A program made the position numbers and the translations under genes. The notes under the pieces are model-generated. The model made no database searches. It was not told the DNA's origin and was given only the letters and a program-made list of their open reading frames with translations. Of a DNA stretch of 64,000 nt, positions 20,220 through 28,686 are shown in pieces. How positions within the stretch are numbered: the stretch's first letter is position 1; each line of letters starts with the position of its first letter. The DNA is from Xaviernesmea rhizosphaerae (GTDB lineage: Bacteria > Pseudomonadota > Alphaproteobacteria > Rhizobiales > Rhizobiaceae): assembly GCF_001938945.1 (NCBI RefSeq), contig NZ_MKIO01000017.1:62001-126000 (forward strand), read 5' to 3'.

Positions 20220-20411
20220 TCAGTGGGAATTCTTGTGGCTCTGCTTGCCGGCATTCACATGCTGCTCATGCGAGCCGCCCTGCTTGCCGGAGGAGGACTT
20301 GGACGACATCTGCTTGTCGTCCATGCCGGATGCCTGCTTGCCGCCCTGGTTCTTGTGGCTCTGCTGGCCGGCCTTGACGTGCTGCTCGTGGCTTCCACCC
20401 TGATTTGCCAT
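20220..20411 (-). CDS. KGG-motif general stress protein (con-10 like), 63 residues
   Basis: A very small, hydrophilic, Gly/Gln/Ser/Lys-rich protein containing two copies of the stress-induced KGG motif (GGSHEQHVKAGQQSHKN near the N-terminus and GGSHEQHVNAGKQSHKN at the C-terminus). It is related to fungal con-10 and enterobacterial acid/stress proteins and is probably cytoplasmic and intrinsically disordered; its molecular role is unknown. Start: AAAGGAG lies only one base before a first ATG but seven before a second, so translation from MANQGG is preferred. A GGAAC-N16-CATT promoter about 50 bases upstream suggests control by the EcfG/RpoE2 general-stress sigma factor. A strong intrinsic terminator follows. 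Confidence 0.88.
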   Translation of the reverse strand: MANQGGSHEQHVKAGQQSHKNQGGKQASGMDDKQMSSKSSSGKQGGSHEQHVNAGKQSHKNSH

Positions 20412-20460
20412 TGTCATTCTCCTTTGTGACGGACCGTTGATCGGCCCTGGCAGGAGAAAG

Positions 20461-20485
20461 AATGACCGACGATCTTCTTCGTTCC
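20461..20485 (-). promoter_or_regulatory. candidate EcfG (RpoE2) general-stress promoter of the KGG gene
   Basis: On the minus strand GGAAC is followed after 16 bases by CATT, fitting the alphaproteobacterial EcfG consensus GGAAC-N16/17-CGTT (equally GGAAC-N18-TT). The -10 element is about 50 bases upstream of the chosen ATG. KGG proteins are typical general-stress genes, which strengthens the call. Confidence 0.65.
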
Positions 20486-20526
20486 ACCTCCCGGCTAAGA
20501 AATCCGGGCGTGGTCGAGCCTGCATG

Positions 20527-21471
20527 TCACAAGCCCTGGCGGCGGCGCAGGATGAACTGCTGGCGCTCGAAGATAATGACGACGACGAGCGCCGCCAGGA
20601 AGGGAATGATCAGATAGAACAGGCGGAAGATGGCCAGCGCCGCCAGAACGTCCGCCGGGTTCAACTCCGGCAGGGCGCTGATGAACAGGAGTTCGAGCAC
20701 GCCGATGCCCCCTGGCGCATGGCTCAGCAGCGCGGCGGAGAAGGAAGCGAGGAAGACGCCGAGCACGACCAGATAGCCGGGATTGTTTTCCACCGGCAGC
20801 GCGAAATAGATGATCGCCGCCGCGCCGATCAGCTCCACCGGCGCGATGACCAGCTGGCGCAGCGCCAGCGACGGTTTGGGATATTCCAGCTTCAGCCAGC
20901 GCGTCTGCAGCGGCCGGAAGCCGATGAAACTGCCGGCGAGATAGAGGCCGATGCCCGCCAGGATCACGAGTGCGGTGGTGATCGACAGGCCTTCCGGCAG
21001 GAAGCTGGCGAAGCGGGTGGTGATCTCCGGCTCGATCAGGAGCACGATCGCCGAGAGCATCAGCGTGCCGAGGGCGAAAGTCATGGAGCAGAAGGCGACG
21101 AGGATGCCCGTCTCGCCCGCCGTCAGCCCTTTGGAGCCATAGGCGCGGTAGCGCACGACCGCGCCGGAAAAGACCGAAGCGCCGATCGTGTGCGACAGCG
21201 CATAGGCAGTGAAGGAGCAGACGGTGATGAAGGGGATGGAGATGCGGCGTCCCAGATGTTCCAGCGCCAGATGGTCATAGGCCGCCAGCGCGGCATAGGC
21301 GAGCAGCGTGGAAAGCGCCGCCATGATCCAGCCATGCAGCGAGACCGCCTTGATGCTGGCCATGAACTCGGCGGCCGAGAGATCCCGCAGCTCATGAAAC
21401 AGGCCATAGAGCGAGAAGCCGATCGCCAGGAGGCCGATCAGCGGCCAGAAAAGAGATTTCAGGGTCTTCAT
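20527..21471 (-). CDS. YbhN/UPF0104-family (lysylphosphatidylglycerol synthase TM-like) membrane protein
   Basis: A 314-residue integral membrane protein with about seven to eight hydrophobic segments. It resembles the flippase-like transmembrane domain of MprF and the YbhN/AglD group. The family signatures are the early YDHLALEHLGRRI, the segment SHTIGASVFSGAVVRYRAYGSKGL, and the late SHAPGGIGVLELLFISALP. No soluble lysyltransferase domain is present, so phospholipid aminoacylation is not expected; lipid flipping is the family-based guess. The ATG at MKTLKSLF is chosen over a GTG four codons earlier, as neither has a strong ribosome site. Confidence 0.83.
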   Translation of the reverse strand: MKTLKSLFWPLIGLLAIGFSLYGLFHELRDLSAAEFMASIKAVSLHGWIMAALSTLLAYAALAAYDHLALEHLGRRISIPFITVCSFTAYALSHTIGASVFSGAVVRYRAYGSKGLTAGETGILVAFCSMTFALGTLMLSAIVLLIEPEITTRFASFLPEGLSITTALVILAGIGLYLAGSFIGFRPLQTRWLKLEYPKPSLALRQLVIAPVELIGAAAIIYFALPVENNPGYLVVLGVFLASFSAALLSHAPGGIGVLELLFISALPELNPADVLAALAIFRLFYLIIPFLAALVVVIIFERQQFILRRRQGL

Positions 21472-21696
21472 GCCGCGCAGCACCCATGCGCCGGATGCCC
21501 GTTCCGGATGAACGGACGCGTGAAGGATGCCTGTCCTGCCTCAGGCGGCAAAGGGCGGCGATTCGGGGGGATTTTGCGCAGGATCATGCTCATGCGGCGA
21601 TGATGACCCCGCCGCTTGCATGGGGTCAAGGCCATGCGGATCAAAACCCGCGTGAATATCAGAAATTGTGAAAGTAAGTCTTATCCGTACCGCAGG

Positions 21697-21732
21697 CGCA
21701 GACGCAGACCTTGCCAGGCGCCTGCGTCTGCG
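21697..21732. terminator. 11-bp hairpin downstream of the M20 peptidase
   Basis: Perfect arms CGCAGACGCAG and CTGCGTCTGCG lie 22 bases past the stop of the minus-strand M20 gene. No clear U-tract follows on either strand, so this is a terminator candidate only. Confidence 0.4.
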
Positions 21733-21753
21733 AGCCGGACGTTGTGATCAGCC

Positions 21754-23142
21754 TCAGGCGCCGATGGCGTCGAGGATGCGGATCCAGGAGCGGATGCCCT
21801 TGTGGAACGAGGTCAACGCATATTTCTCATTTGGCGAATGGATGCGGTCATCAGACAGGCCGAAGCCGACCAGGAGCGAGTCCATGCCGAGCATGCGCTG
21901 GAAATCGCCGACGATCGGGATGGAACCGCCCATGCCGATGATCACCGCCGGCTTCGGCCATTCGTCCGAAAGCGCCGTCCTGGCAGACTGCAAGAGCGGC
22001 GAATCATAGGGCAGCTGGATGGCGGGCGATGCGCCATGTTCGTGGAAATGCGCCTTGCAATCGGCCGGAAGCCGCGCCTCGACATAGGCGCGGAAGGCTG
22101 CACGGATCGCCTGCGGGTCCTGCGCGCCGACCAGGCGGAAGGAGACCTTGGCGCTCGCCCTGGCGGCGATCACCGTCTTGAAACCGTCGCCGGTATAGCC
22201 GCCGGTGATGCCGTTGACTTCCGCCGTGGGCCGCGCCCAGACCAGCTCCAGGATCGAACGGCCCTGTTCGCCCGCCGGCACCGAGAGGCCAACCTCGCCC
22301 AGGAACTTCTCCGAGGTCTCGCCCAGCGTCTCCCAGGAGGCCTTGATCTGGCTCGGGGTCTCCTCGACGCCGTCATAAAAGCCCGGAAGGGTCACGCGGC
22401 CGGTCTCGTCATGCAGGCCGGCGAGGATGGTGGCGAGCACATGGATCGGATTGGCCGCCGCGCCGCCGAACATGCCGGAATGCAGATCCCGGTCCGCCGC
22501 CTCGATGGTCACTTCCTCGCCTACGAGGCCGCGCAGAGCGGCGGCGATCGCCGGGGTCTCGGCATTCCACATGCTGGTGTCGCAGACCAGCGCATAGTCT
22601 GCTTTCAATTCTTGGGCATGGGCTTCGAGATAGGGCTTGAGCGAGGGCGAGCCGGACTCTTCCTCGCCTTCGAACAGGATGGTGACGCGGCAGGGCAGGC
22701 GGCCATGCACGGCCTTCAGCGCCCGGCAGGCTTCGATGAAGGTCATCAGCTGGCCTTTGTCATCGGAGGTGCCGCGGCCGGTGATGACGGTTTTGCCCGG
22801 CGCGAGCTCCTTCAGCGCCGGCTCGAAGGGCGGCGCCTCCCACAGCGCCAGCGGATCCACCGGCTGCACGTCGTAATGGCCGTAGAACAGCACATGCGGC
22901 GTGGCTTCGCCGGCGCTCAGATCCTTGGCCAGCACCATGGGATGGCCGGGCGTGTCGTCGAGGCGGGCGTCGAAGCCCAGCTCGCTCAGCGCCGCGACGA
23001 GCCACTCCCCGGCCTTGCGGCAATCGGCCTTGTAGGCCGGATCGGTGGAAATCGAGGGGATGCGCACAAGCTCGAACAGCCGCTCGAGGCTGGCGGAAAG
23101 GCCGTCATCGGCCTGTTTCAGAACGGGAGTGAGGTCTGTCAT
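21754..23142 (-). CDS. M20/M28-type metallopeptidase (dipeptidase family)
   Basis: A 462-residue cytoplasmic metallo-hydrolase of peptidase family M20. Predicted ligands and catalytic residues lie in FYGHYDVQP (first His and nearby Asp), GRGTSDDKGQL (bridging Asp), EGEEESGSPSL (catalytic Glu and ligand Glu), VCDTSMW (Asp) and RIHSPNEKY (last His). The central lid carries ADRDLHSGMFGGAAANP. The length and motifs match the ArgE/DapE/CNDP-like dipeptidase branch; the substrate is not determinable. The ATG opens directly at the conserved N-terminus. The MarR gene lies 160 bases upstream on the same strand. Confidence 0.91.
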   Translation of the reverse strand: MTDLTPVLKQADDGLSASLERLFELVRIPSISTDPAYKADCRKAGEWLVAALSELGFDARLDDTPGHPMVLAKDLSAGEATPHVLFYGHYDVQPVDPLALWEAPPFEPALKELAPGKTVITGRGTSDDKGQLMTFIEACRALKAVHGRLPCRVTILFEGEEESGSPSLKPYLEAHAQELKADYALVCDTSMWNAETPAIAAALRGLVGEEVTIEAADRDLHSGMFGGAAANPIHVLATILAGLHDETGRVTLPGFYDGVEETPSQIKASWETLGETSEKFLGEVGLSVPAGEQGRSILELVWARPTAEVNGITGGYTGDGFKTVIAARASAKVSFRLVGAQDPQAIRAAFRAYVEARLPADCKAHFHEHGASPAIQLPYDSPLLQSARTALSDEWPKPAVIIGMGGSIPIVGDFQRMLGMDSLLVGFGLSDDRIHSPNEKYALTSFHKGIRSWIRILDAIGA

Positions 23143-23302
23143 GGCGGGTCTCCTTCAACGTCAGCCGCGCGGGCCTTCGGAAGGGAGGGAAGGAGCTGCG
23201 GCAAGGGTCGCTCGCAAAGCCGCCAAGTGGCAAGGCGCTGCGGACTTTGCATTGGAGTACACAGACCCGCTGGTCGAGGAAACCGGTTTTGTGCCCTTGG
23301 CG

Positions 23303-23734
23303 CTATTTCTGCTGGCCGCGCTCGATGGCCACGCGCATATATTCAATCATCAGCTCGCGCTCGAACTGGCGCAGTCCGGCAAGCTCCGCGGCATCGGCAT
23401 CCTCGGCGGCCTTCTTGGCCTGTTCTTCCATGCCGCGCGCACGCTCTGTCAGAAAGATCAGTTGGGCGCGGCGGTCATTGGGATGCGGCCGGCGCTCCAC
23501 CAGGCCGTCTCGCTCCATGCGCGACAGGGTGTTGGCGAGTGTCGCCTGCTCCACGTCCAGCCGGTCGACGAGCTGCTTCTGCGTCAGCCCCTCCTCGCTC
23601 CACAATTCCAGGAGGACGGGAAACTGCCCCGGCGCGAAACCAAGCGCGCGGGCGCGCTCCTGAAGGGCCCGCGCGAGGTTGCGGGCCAGGAGTCCTGCGA
23701 GATAGGTGGCGGAATGGTCGCGTCTGAATGTCAT
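23303..23734 (-). CDS. MarR-family transcriptional regulator
   Basis: A 143-residue winged-helix regulator. The recognition part reads LTQKQLVDRLDVEQATLANTLSRMERDGLVERR, and the wing is HPNDRRAQLIFLTERAR, both classical for MarR. The N-terminal and C-terminal helices would form the dimer interface. The start MTFRRDH is chosen because the 27-codon upstream extension has unlikely composition. It is transcribed toward the M20 peptidase. Its upstream region is a 640-base stretch without a firm gene, so the direct target is probably itself or a distant gene; the ligand is unknown. Confidence 0.87.
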   Translation of the reverse strand: MTFRRDHSATYLAGLLARNLARALQERARALGFAPGQFPVLLELWSEEGLTQKQLVDRLDVEQATLANTLSRMERDGLVERRPHPNDRRAQLIFLTERARGMEEQAKKAAEDADAAELAGLRQFERELMIEYMRVAIERGQQK

Positions 23735-24099
23735 ATGATCGAATGGCCTGACGGGTCTGCCTCCTGCGAGACTGACGAGGATCGGCACGCAACACGGCAA
23801 ACGGAGCCGTGTCACGGCTGCACTGCAACCGACTTTAACGGCAATTCCTTAAGCGCCCGTAGAACAGACGCTTGGAATTTTCGGAAAGGATGACGGAAAG
23901 CCTCCTTGCAATCCTCAAGCCCGGCCGATCCATAAAACCGGAAACCGCCATGGCAGAGGCGGCGCCATGGCGGTTTGGTTGGAGATGGCCGGCCCGGAGA
24001 GGGGGTAGGCACATAAGGCCATCTCGGATCCGGATCGCGGCGGGGGACGGGGCCGCGGATCGGATCGGGACGGCCTTTTCGGCTGCCGTCCACGAGTGA

Positions 24100-24139
24100 G
24101 ATTTGCGGCTTGAATTGTGGCAATTCAAGGATTTGCGGC
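24100..24139. repeat. hairpin CTTGAATTG/CAATTCAAG flanked by GATTTGCGGC direct repeats
   Basis: Two perfect copies of GATTTGCGGC begin 30 bases apart. Between them lies a perfect 9-bp inverted repeat with a 3-nt loop. The layout resembles an operator or a small transposition footprint; which one is not clear. Confidence 0.6.
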
Positions 24140-24225
24140 GGCCGGAACGATTACAAATTCGTAAGCTTTTTGTGAGCGATCGGTGATGGACGGTCCGAAT
24201 GCAGCAGCCTGCGACCGGGGCGGCC

Positions 24226-24342
24226 GGGTGGCGTGCCCTGTCCAGGGAAACCGGTGCGAAAGGGCTCGCGACGATCAGGGCCCGCGGCAGTGTCGGCCCA
24301 GGCCGGGCGACAGCTGCGGCGGGTCAATCAGGGGCGCCACAC
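24226..24342 (+). ncRNA. possible structured RNA (low confidence)
   Basis: The ends GTGGCGTGCCCTG and CAGGGGCGCCAC can pair over about 12 positions and enclose roughly 90 bases with internal stems such as GTCG-GCCC/GGG-CGAC. A GGAAC-N18-TT element lies about 60 bases upstream on the same strand. The sequence does not match SRP RNA, tmRNA or RNase P as far as I can tell. GC-rich DNA folds readily, so this is only a candidate. Confidence 0.22.
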
Positions 24343-24376
24343 CATCAGTCAAGGTGGCGTGGTCGTCAAGGTCTCG

Positions 24377-24484
24377 TTACTTGCTCTTCTTGCCTTGGTC
24401 GTAGTGCCATTTGATGGCGAAGAACATGCCCGTGCCCAAGACCACGACCTTGAACGTAATGAAGACGACAAGAAACCAGTCCAT
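24377..24484 (-). CDS. 35-residue single-pass membrane protein, hypothetical
   Basis: A very small open frame encoding a protein that begins MDWFLVVFITFKVVVLGTGM, continues into FFAIKWHYDQG and ends in KKSK. Residues 3-24 form one clear transmembrane helix, followed by an aromatic/basic cap and a Lys-rich tail, so it should sit in the inner membrane with a cytoplasmic C-terminus by the positive-inside rule. The amino-acid composition is far too organised for chance, and similar 35-40 residue membrane proteins are known in rhizobial genomes from memory. No strong ribosome site is visible. Function unknown; it could be a small regulator or subunit of a membrane complex. Confidence 0.7.
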   Translation of the reverse strand: MDWFLVVFITFKVVVLGTGMFFAIKWHYDQGKKSK

Positions 24485-24830
24485 GGTGTTTTGGTCATTC
24501 CGCTTGTTGATTCAGTCTTTCGATCCTGCGGAGCCCTACCGAAAAACCGGGTCCTCGGCAAATTCCGCTATGCTGTTGCAAGCAGCGTCGCCAGAAGGAT
24601 TAGGGGAAGGACGAAAACAGGTCGACCCGCCAAGTCTGATGCGAAAACAGGAGCTTGCCGATCGCGCGGATGGCGATTTCAGCGGGCCGCTCCGCGCCAG
24701 GCTTGCCTGCGCGGCATTAGGACGCGGCATCCTTCTGCTGCGGGTCGCAATCACATTCTGGCACCGGCTGGCCGGCGCGCGCATCGGGCTGACAATCCTG
24801 CACAGGCCGATGCCCTATGAGAAAATGCGT
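24485..24830. other. intergenic stretch without recognisable gene
   Basis: No reliable gene, hairpin or promoter was recognised. One plus-strand frame stays open across it and through the neighbouring minus-strand gene; its codon composition is partly coding-like, but it matches no family known to me. Confidence 0.5.
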
Positions 24831-25205
24831 TCAGCGCTTGTCGCGCGGGCCGAGATGGCCGAGCACGAGATTGATGCTGGCCATGACCAGCGTCATCAGG
24901 GTGAACAGCTCGACCAGCCGCGTGCCGTCCGTGCGCTCGAAGGGCCCGACGAACAGCACGAAGGCGGCGATCAGCCCGGCGGTGAGAAGCTGCAGCTCGA
25001 TCGTGGCGACGACGCCGCGCTTGCCGTCATTGGCTTCGGGAAACAGGTGCCGCAGGCCCCGGCTCGCCAGCAGGAAGACCGGGGCGAACAGCATCTTGTG
25101 AAAGACGGTGCTGGACGGATCGCCCATCCAGACCGACAGGAGCCCGACGAGGCAGGCAAGGCCCGCGGCGATCAGATAGTTTTCGAGAGTGTCGAACGTC
25201 TTCAT
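24831..25205 (-). CDS. 124-residue multi-pass membrane protein, hypothetical
   Basis: A small inner-membrane protein with about four hydrophobic segments (around YLIAAGLACLVGLLSVW, MLFAPVFLLASRGL, LLTAGLIAAFVLFVG and LFTLMTLVMASINLVLGHL). It has acidic/basic ends and no enzyme motif. It may belong to a conserved but uncharacterised rhizobial membrane family; I do not recognise a named domain. The ATG is the only good start. It diverges from polA, whose start codon is 167 bases away. Confidence 0.72.
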   Translation of the reverse strand: MKTFDTLENYLIAAGLACLVGLLSVWMGDPSSTVFHKMLFAPVFLLASRGLRHLFPEANDGKRGVVATIELQLLTAGLIAAFVLFVGPFERTDGTRLVELFTLMTLVMASINLVLGHLGPRDKR

Positions 25206-25371
25206 GCAAACCGTCAGCTGCGGGCTTCAAGGGGAGGGCGCGCCCACCTGCCCGCCGGCGCCGCCCCTCCCGGACAGGACCGCTGCGCGAGGCGCACCAT
25301 GGCGCAATTATAAGGGGCCGCGCACGGCCCTGCAATGGACCTTTGCCCGCCGCCGCGCTATCCCTTGCCCC

Positions 25372-28300
25372 ATGAAAAAAGGCGATCATCTCTTCCTCGT
25401 CGATGGCTCGGGCTTCATCTTCCGCGCCTTCCACGCCATTCCGCCCCTGACCCGCAAGTCCGACGGACTGCCGGTCAATGCGGTCTCGGGCTTCTGCAAC
25501 ATGCTGTGGAAGCTTCTGACCGATGCCCGGGACACCTCCGTGGGGGTCACGCCCACGCATTTCGCCGTGATCTTCGACTATTCCTCGAAGACTTTCCGCA
25601 ATGCGCTCTATGACCAGTACAAGGCCAACCGCACCGCGCCGCCGGAGGATCTGGTGCCGCAGTTCGGCCTGATCCGCCATGCCACGCGCGCCTTCAACCT
25701 GCCCTGTATCGAGATGGAGGGCTTCGAGGCGGACGACCTGATCGCCACCTATGCCAGGCTTGCCGAAGAGGCGGGCGGCGATGTCACCATCGTGTCGTCC
25801 GACAAGGACCTGATGCAGCTCGTGACATCTTGCGTGTCGATGTATGACAGCATGAAGGACAAGCAGATCGGCATTGCCGAGGTCGTCGAGAAATGGGGCG
25901 TGCCACCGGAAAAGATGGTCGACCTGCAGGCGCTGACGGGCGATTCCACCGACAACGTGCCCGGCATTCCCGGCATCGGGCCGAAGACGGCCGCGCAGCT
26001 TCTGGCCGATTACGGCGATCTCGACACGCTCTTGGCCCGCGCCGGCGAGATCAAGCAGGCCAAGCGCCGGGAAAACATCGTCGCCAATGCCGATCTGGCG
26101 CGTCTCTCCCGTGAACTGGTACGGCTGAAGACCGATGTGCCGGTGCCGATGGCGCTGGAGGAGCTGCATCTGGAGCCGCAGGACGGGCCGAAGCTGATCG
26201 CCTTCCTCAAGGCGATGGAATTCACCACGCTGACGCGCCGCGTCGCCGCCGCCACCGAAAGCGATGCCGAAGCCGTCGAAGCCGCAAGCGTGCCGGTGGA
26301 ATGGGGTGCCGCCGCCCATGGCCCCGATTTAGACAAGGGCACTGTTACAGCGAGTGGCGATCTGGCCGCAGGCGAGCTTGCCGAAGGCGCGTCTGGCGAC
26401 AGCGCCGCGGATGCCGCCGCCGTCTTTGCCGGCAAGCCGCCTGCGCCTGCCGAGACCGCCCTCACGCCGGAGAGCCTGGCCGATGAGCGCGCCAATGCCT
26501 TCGGTGCGGCGAAGATCGACCGCGCGGCCTATCGGACGCTGACCGACATCGGCGCGCTCGAAGCCTTCGTCGCCGCCGCTCGCGAGAGCGGCGTGGTCGC
26601 CTTCGACACCGAGACCAATTCGCTCGATGCCATGCGCGCCGATCTGGTGGGCTTCTCGCTTGCCTACGCCGATCTCGCCGCCGATCCCTCGGGTCTTGCG
26701 ATCCGCGCGGCTTACGTGCCGCTCAGCCACAAACAGGGCCATGGCGATCTTCTGGGCGGCGGTCTCGTCGAAGGGCAGATCCCGGCGGCGCAGGCGATCG
26801 CGGCACTGAAGGGGCTGCTTGAGGACCGCACGGTTCTGAAAGTCGCCCAGAATCTCAAATACGACTATCTCGTCATGAAGCGCGAAGGGGTGACGATCCA
26901 CCCCTTCGACGACACCATGCTGATGTCCTATGTCGCCGATGCCGGCACCGGCACGCATGGCATGGACGTTTTGTCGGAACGCTGGCTGAACCATCAGCCG
27001 ATCGCCTACAAGGACGTTGCCGGCAGCGGCAAGTCCATGGTCACCTTCGATCATGTGCCGATCGACCGCGCCACCGCCTATGCGGCGGAAGATGCGGATG
27101 TGACGCTCAGGCTCTGGTTCGTCCTGAAGGCGCGGCTCGCCGCCAAGCGGCTCAACACCGTCTATGAGCGGCTGGAGCGGCCGCTGGTGCCGGTTCTGGC
27201 CAACATGGAGGCGCGCGGCATCTCGATCGACCGGCAGATCCTGTCGCGCCTGTCGGGCGAGCTGGCGCAGAAGGCGGCCGCCATCGAGCATGAGATCTAT
27301 GCGCTGGCCGGCGAGAGCTTCAACATCGGCTCGCCCAAGCAGCTCGGCGACATTCTCTTCGGCCGCATGGGCTTGCCCGGCGCCTCCAAGACCCGCACGG
27401 GGCAATGGTCCACCTCGGCCCAGGTGCTGGAGGATCTGGCGGCGGCCGGCCACGAGCTGCCGCGCAAGATCGTCGACTGGCGCCAGCTGACCAAGCTGAA
27501 ATCCACCTATACCGATGCGCTGCCGGGCTTCGTCCATCCGCAGACGCACCGGGTGCACACCTCCTTCGCGCTCGCCGCCACCACCACGGGCCGGCTCTCC
27601 TCCTCCGAGCCGAACCTGCAGAACATTCCGATCCGCACCGCCGAAGGCCGCAAGATCCGCACCGCCTTCGTCGCGACACAGGGCCACAAGCTGATCTCGG
27701 CCGACTACAGCCAGATCGAGCTGCGCGTGCTCGCCCATGTCGCCGAGATCCCGCAGCTGCGCCAGGCCTTTGCCGACGGCATCGACATTCATGCCATGAC
27801 CGCGTCGGAAATGTTCGGCGTGCCGGTTGAGGGTATGCCGGGCGAAATCCGCCGCCGGGCCAAGGCCATCAATTTCGGTATCATCTACGGCATCTCCGCC
27901 TTCGGCCTTGCCAACCAGCTGTCGATCGAGCGGAGCGAGGCGGGCGATTACATCAAGCGCTATTTCGAGCGCTTCCCCGGCATTCGCGACTATATGGAGG
28001 CGACCAAGGCCTTTGCCCGCGAGCACGGCTATGTCGAAACTATCTTCGGCCGGCGGGCGCATTATCCCGAGATCCGCTCCTCCAACCCTTCCATGCGCGC
28101 CTTCAACGAGCGCGCGGCGATCAACGCGCCGATCCAGGGCTCGGCCGCCGACATCATCCGCCGGGCCATGGTGCGCATGGAACCGGCGCTGGCCGAGGCC
28201 GGCTTCGACCAGCGGGTGCGCATGCTCCTTCAGGTGCATGACGAACTGATCTTCGAGGTCGAGGACGAGGATGTCGCTCGCGCCATTCCGCTGATCACGG

Positions 28301-28395
28301 GAATCATGGAGGAGGCCGCCCTGCCGGCGCTTGAATTGCGCGTGCCGCTGAAGGTGGACGCGCGCGCCGCCCAGAACTGGGACGAGGCGCATTAG
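25372..28395 (+). CDS. polA: DNA polymerase I
   Basis: The repair and Okazaki-fragment-processing polymerase, 1007 residues. Three domains are visible. The 5'-3' exonuclease (about 1-290) has FLVDGSGFIFRAFHA, EADDLIATYA and the helix-hairpin-helix VPGIPGIGPKTAAQLL. The 3'-5' exonuclease (about 400-570) has VAFDTETNSLD, so the proofreading Asp/Glu pair is present. The polymerase has motif A SADYSQIELRVLAHV, motif B RRRAKAINFGIIYGIS and motif C LLQVHDELIFEVE. An Ala/Glu/Gly-rich linker of about 80 residues separates the first two domains, longer than in E. coli and common in alphaproteobacteria. The ATG at MKKGDHLFLVDG starts the conserved protein. Confidence 0.97.
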   Translation: MKKGDHLFLVDGSGFIFRAFHAIPPLTRKSDGLPVNAVSGFCNMLWKLLTDARDTSVGVTPTHFAVIFDYSSKTFRNALYDQYKANRTAPPEDLVPQFGLIRHATRAFNLPCIEMEGFEADDLIATYARLAEEAGGDVTIVSSDKDLMQLVTSCVSMYDSMKDKQIGIAEVVEKWGVPPEKMVDLQALTGDSTDNVPGIPGIGPKTAAQLLADYGDLDTLLARAGEIKQAKRRENIVANADLARLSRELVRLKTDVPVPMALEELHLEPQDGPKLIAFLKAMEFTTLTRRVAAATESDAEAVEAASVPVEWGAAAHGPDLDKGTVTASGDLAAGELAEGASGDSAADAAAVFAGKPPAPAETALTPESLADERANAFGAAKIDRAAYRTLTDIGALEAFVAAARESGVVAFDTETNSLDAMRADLVGFSLAYADLAADPSGLAIRAAYVPLSHKQGHGDLLGGGLVEGQIPAAQAIAALKGLLEDRTVLKVAQNLKYDYLVMKREGVTIHPFDDTMLMSYVADAGTGTHGMDVLSERWLNHQPIAYKDVAGSGKSMVTFDHVPIDRATAYAAEDADVTLRLWFVLKARLAAKRLNTVYERLERPLVPVLANMEARGISIDRQILSRLSGELAQKAAAIEHEIYALAGESFNIGSPKQLGDILFGRMGLPGASKTRTGQWSTSAQVLEDLAAAGHELPRKIVDWRQLTKLKSTYTDALPGFVHPQTHRVHTSFALAATTTGRLSSSEPNLQNIPIRTAEGRKIRTAFVATQGHKLISADYSQIELRVLAHVAEIPQLRQAFADGIDIHAMTASEMFGVPVEGMPGEIRRRAKAINFGIIYGISAFGLANQLSIERSEAGDYIKRYFERFPGIRDYMEATKAFAREHGYVETIFGRRAHYPEIRSSNPSMRAFNERAAINAPIQGSAADIIRRAMVRMEPALAEAGFDQRVRMLLQVHDELIFEVEDEDVARAIPLITGIMEEAALPALELRVPLKVDARAAQNWDEAH

Positions 28396-28493
28396 AGCAT
28401 CATCCGACCGCAGGGAAACGAGGACCGATCGGATCGTGCCTCGATTAAAAGGGCTGGGGGCGCTGGTCTGAGTCAATCAGATCGGCGCTCTAA
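28392..28493. repeat. about 100-bp element bounded by TTAGAGC/GCTCTAA inverted ends
   Basis: Seven-base inverted ends TTAGAGC and GCTCTAA bound a segment with internal short repeats (ATCGGATCG, ATCAGATCGG). The left end overlaps the polA stop codon. It resembles another common class of small rhizobial intergenic repeats. No coding potential. Confidence 0.45.
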
Positions 28494-28686
28494 GATCCAG
28501 GTCCGGGCGAAGCGGCGCCGAGGGCGCGCTGCCGCGTCCGTCGACAGGAAAGCCTTTCGCAGAACACGCACCAGAAGAGCCGCCGGAAAGGCGGCCGCAG
28601 AGGGTGTGGGGAACCAATGGGGCAAGGCAAAGCGCCGCCGTCAGGCGGTGCGCAGCCTTTCATCCCCGCCATAAAGGAGAAAGACC

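Larger units (their letters stand above)
23735..24376. other. gene-poor region between marR-type gene and 35-residue membrane protein
   Basis: No convincing protein gene was found on either strand; open frames have poor composition. It contains a perfect 9-bp hairpin flanked by direct repeats of GATTTGCGGC (24100-24139), a GGAAC element, and a GC-rich stretch able to form a long stem (about 24226-24342). The right end abuts the stop of the small membrane-protein gene. Confidence 0.6.

Noticed and set aside
24183..24404. SRP RNA-like motif GGTCCGAATGCAGCAGCC
   Set aside because: It only loosely resembles the SRP hairpin GGTCCGGAAGGAAGCAGCC, and the flanks do not pair as an SRP RNA would.
24411..25313. 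Plus-strand frame through the gap and across the 124-residue membrane-protein gene
   Set aside because: Part of it has coding-like GC3, but it overlaps a more convincing opposite-strand gene and shows no family motif.
26329..28476. Long minus-strand frame antisense to polA
   Set aside because: No known domain, composition typical of antisense GC-rich frames, and polA is unambiguous.
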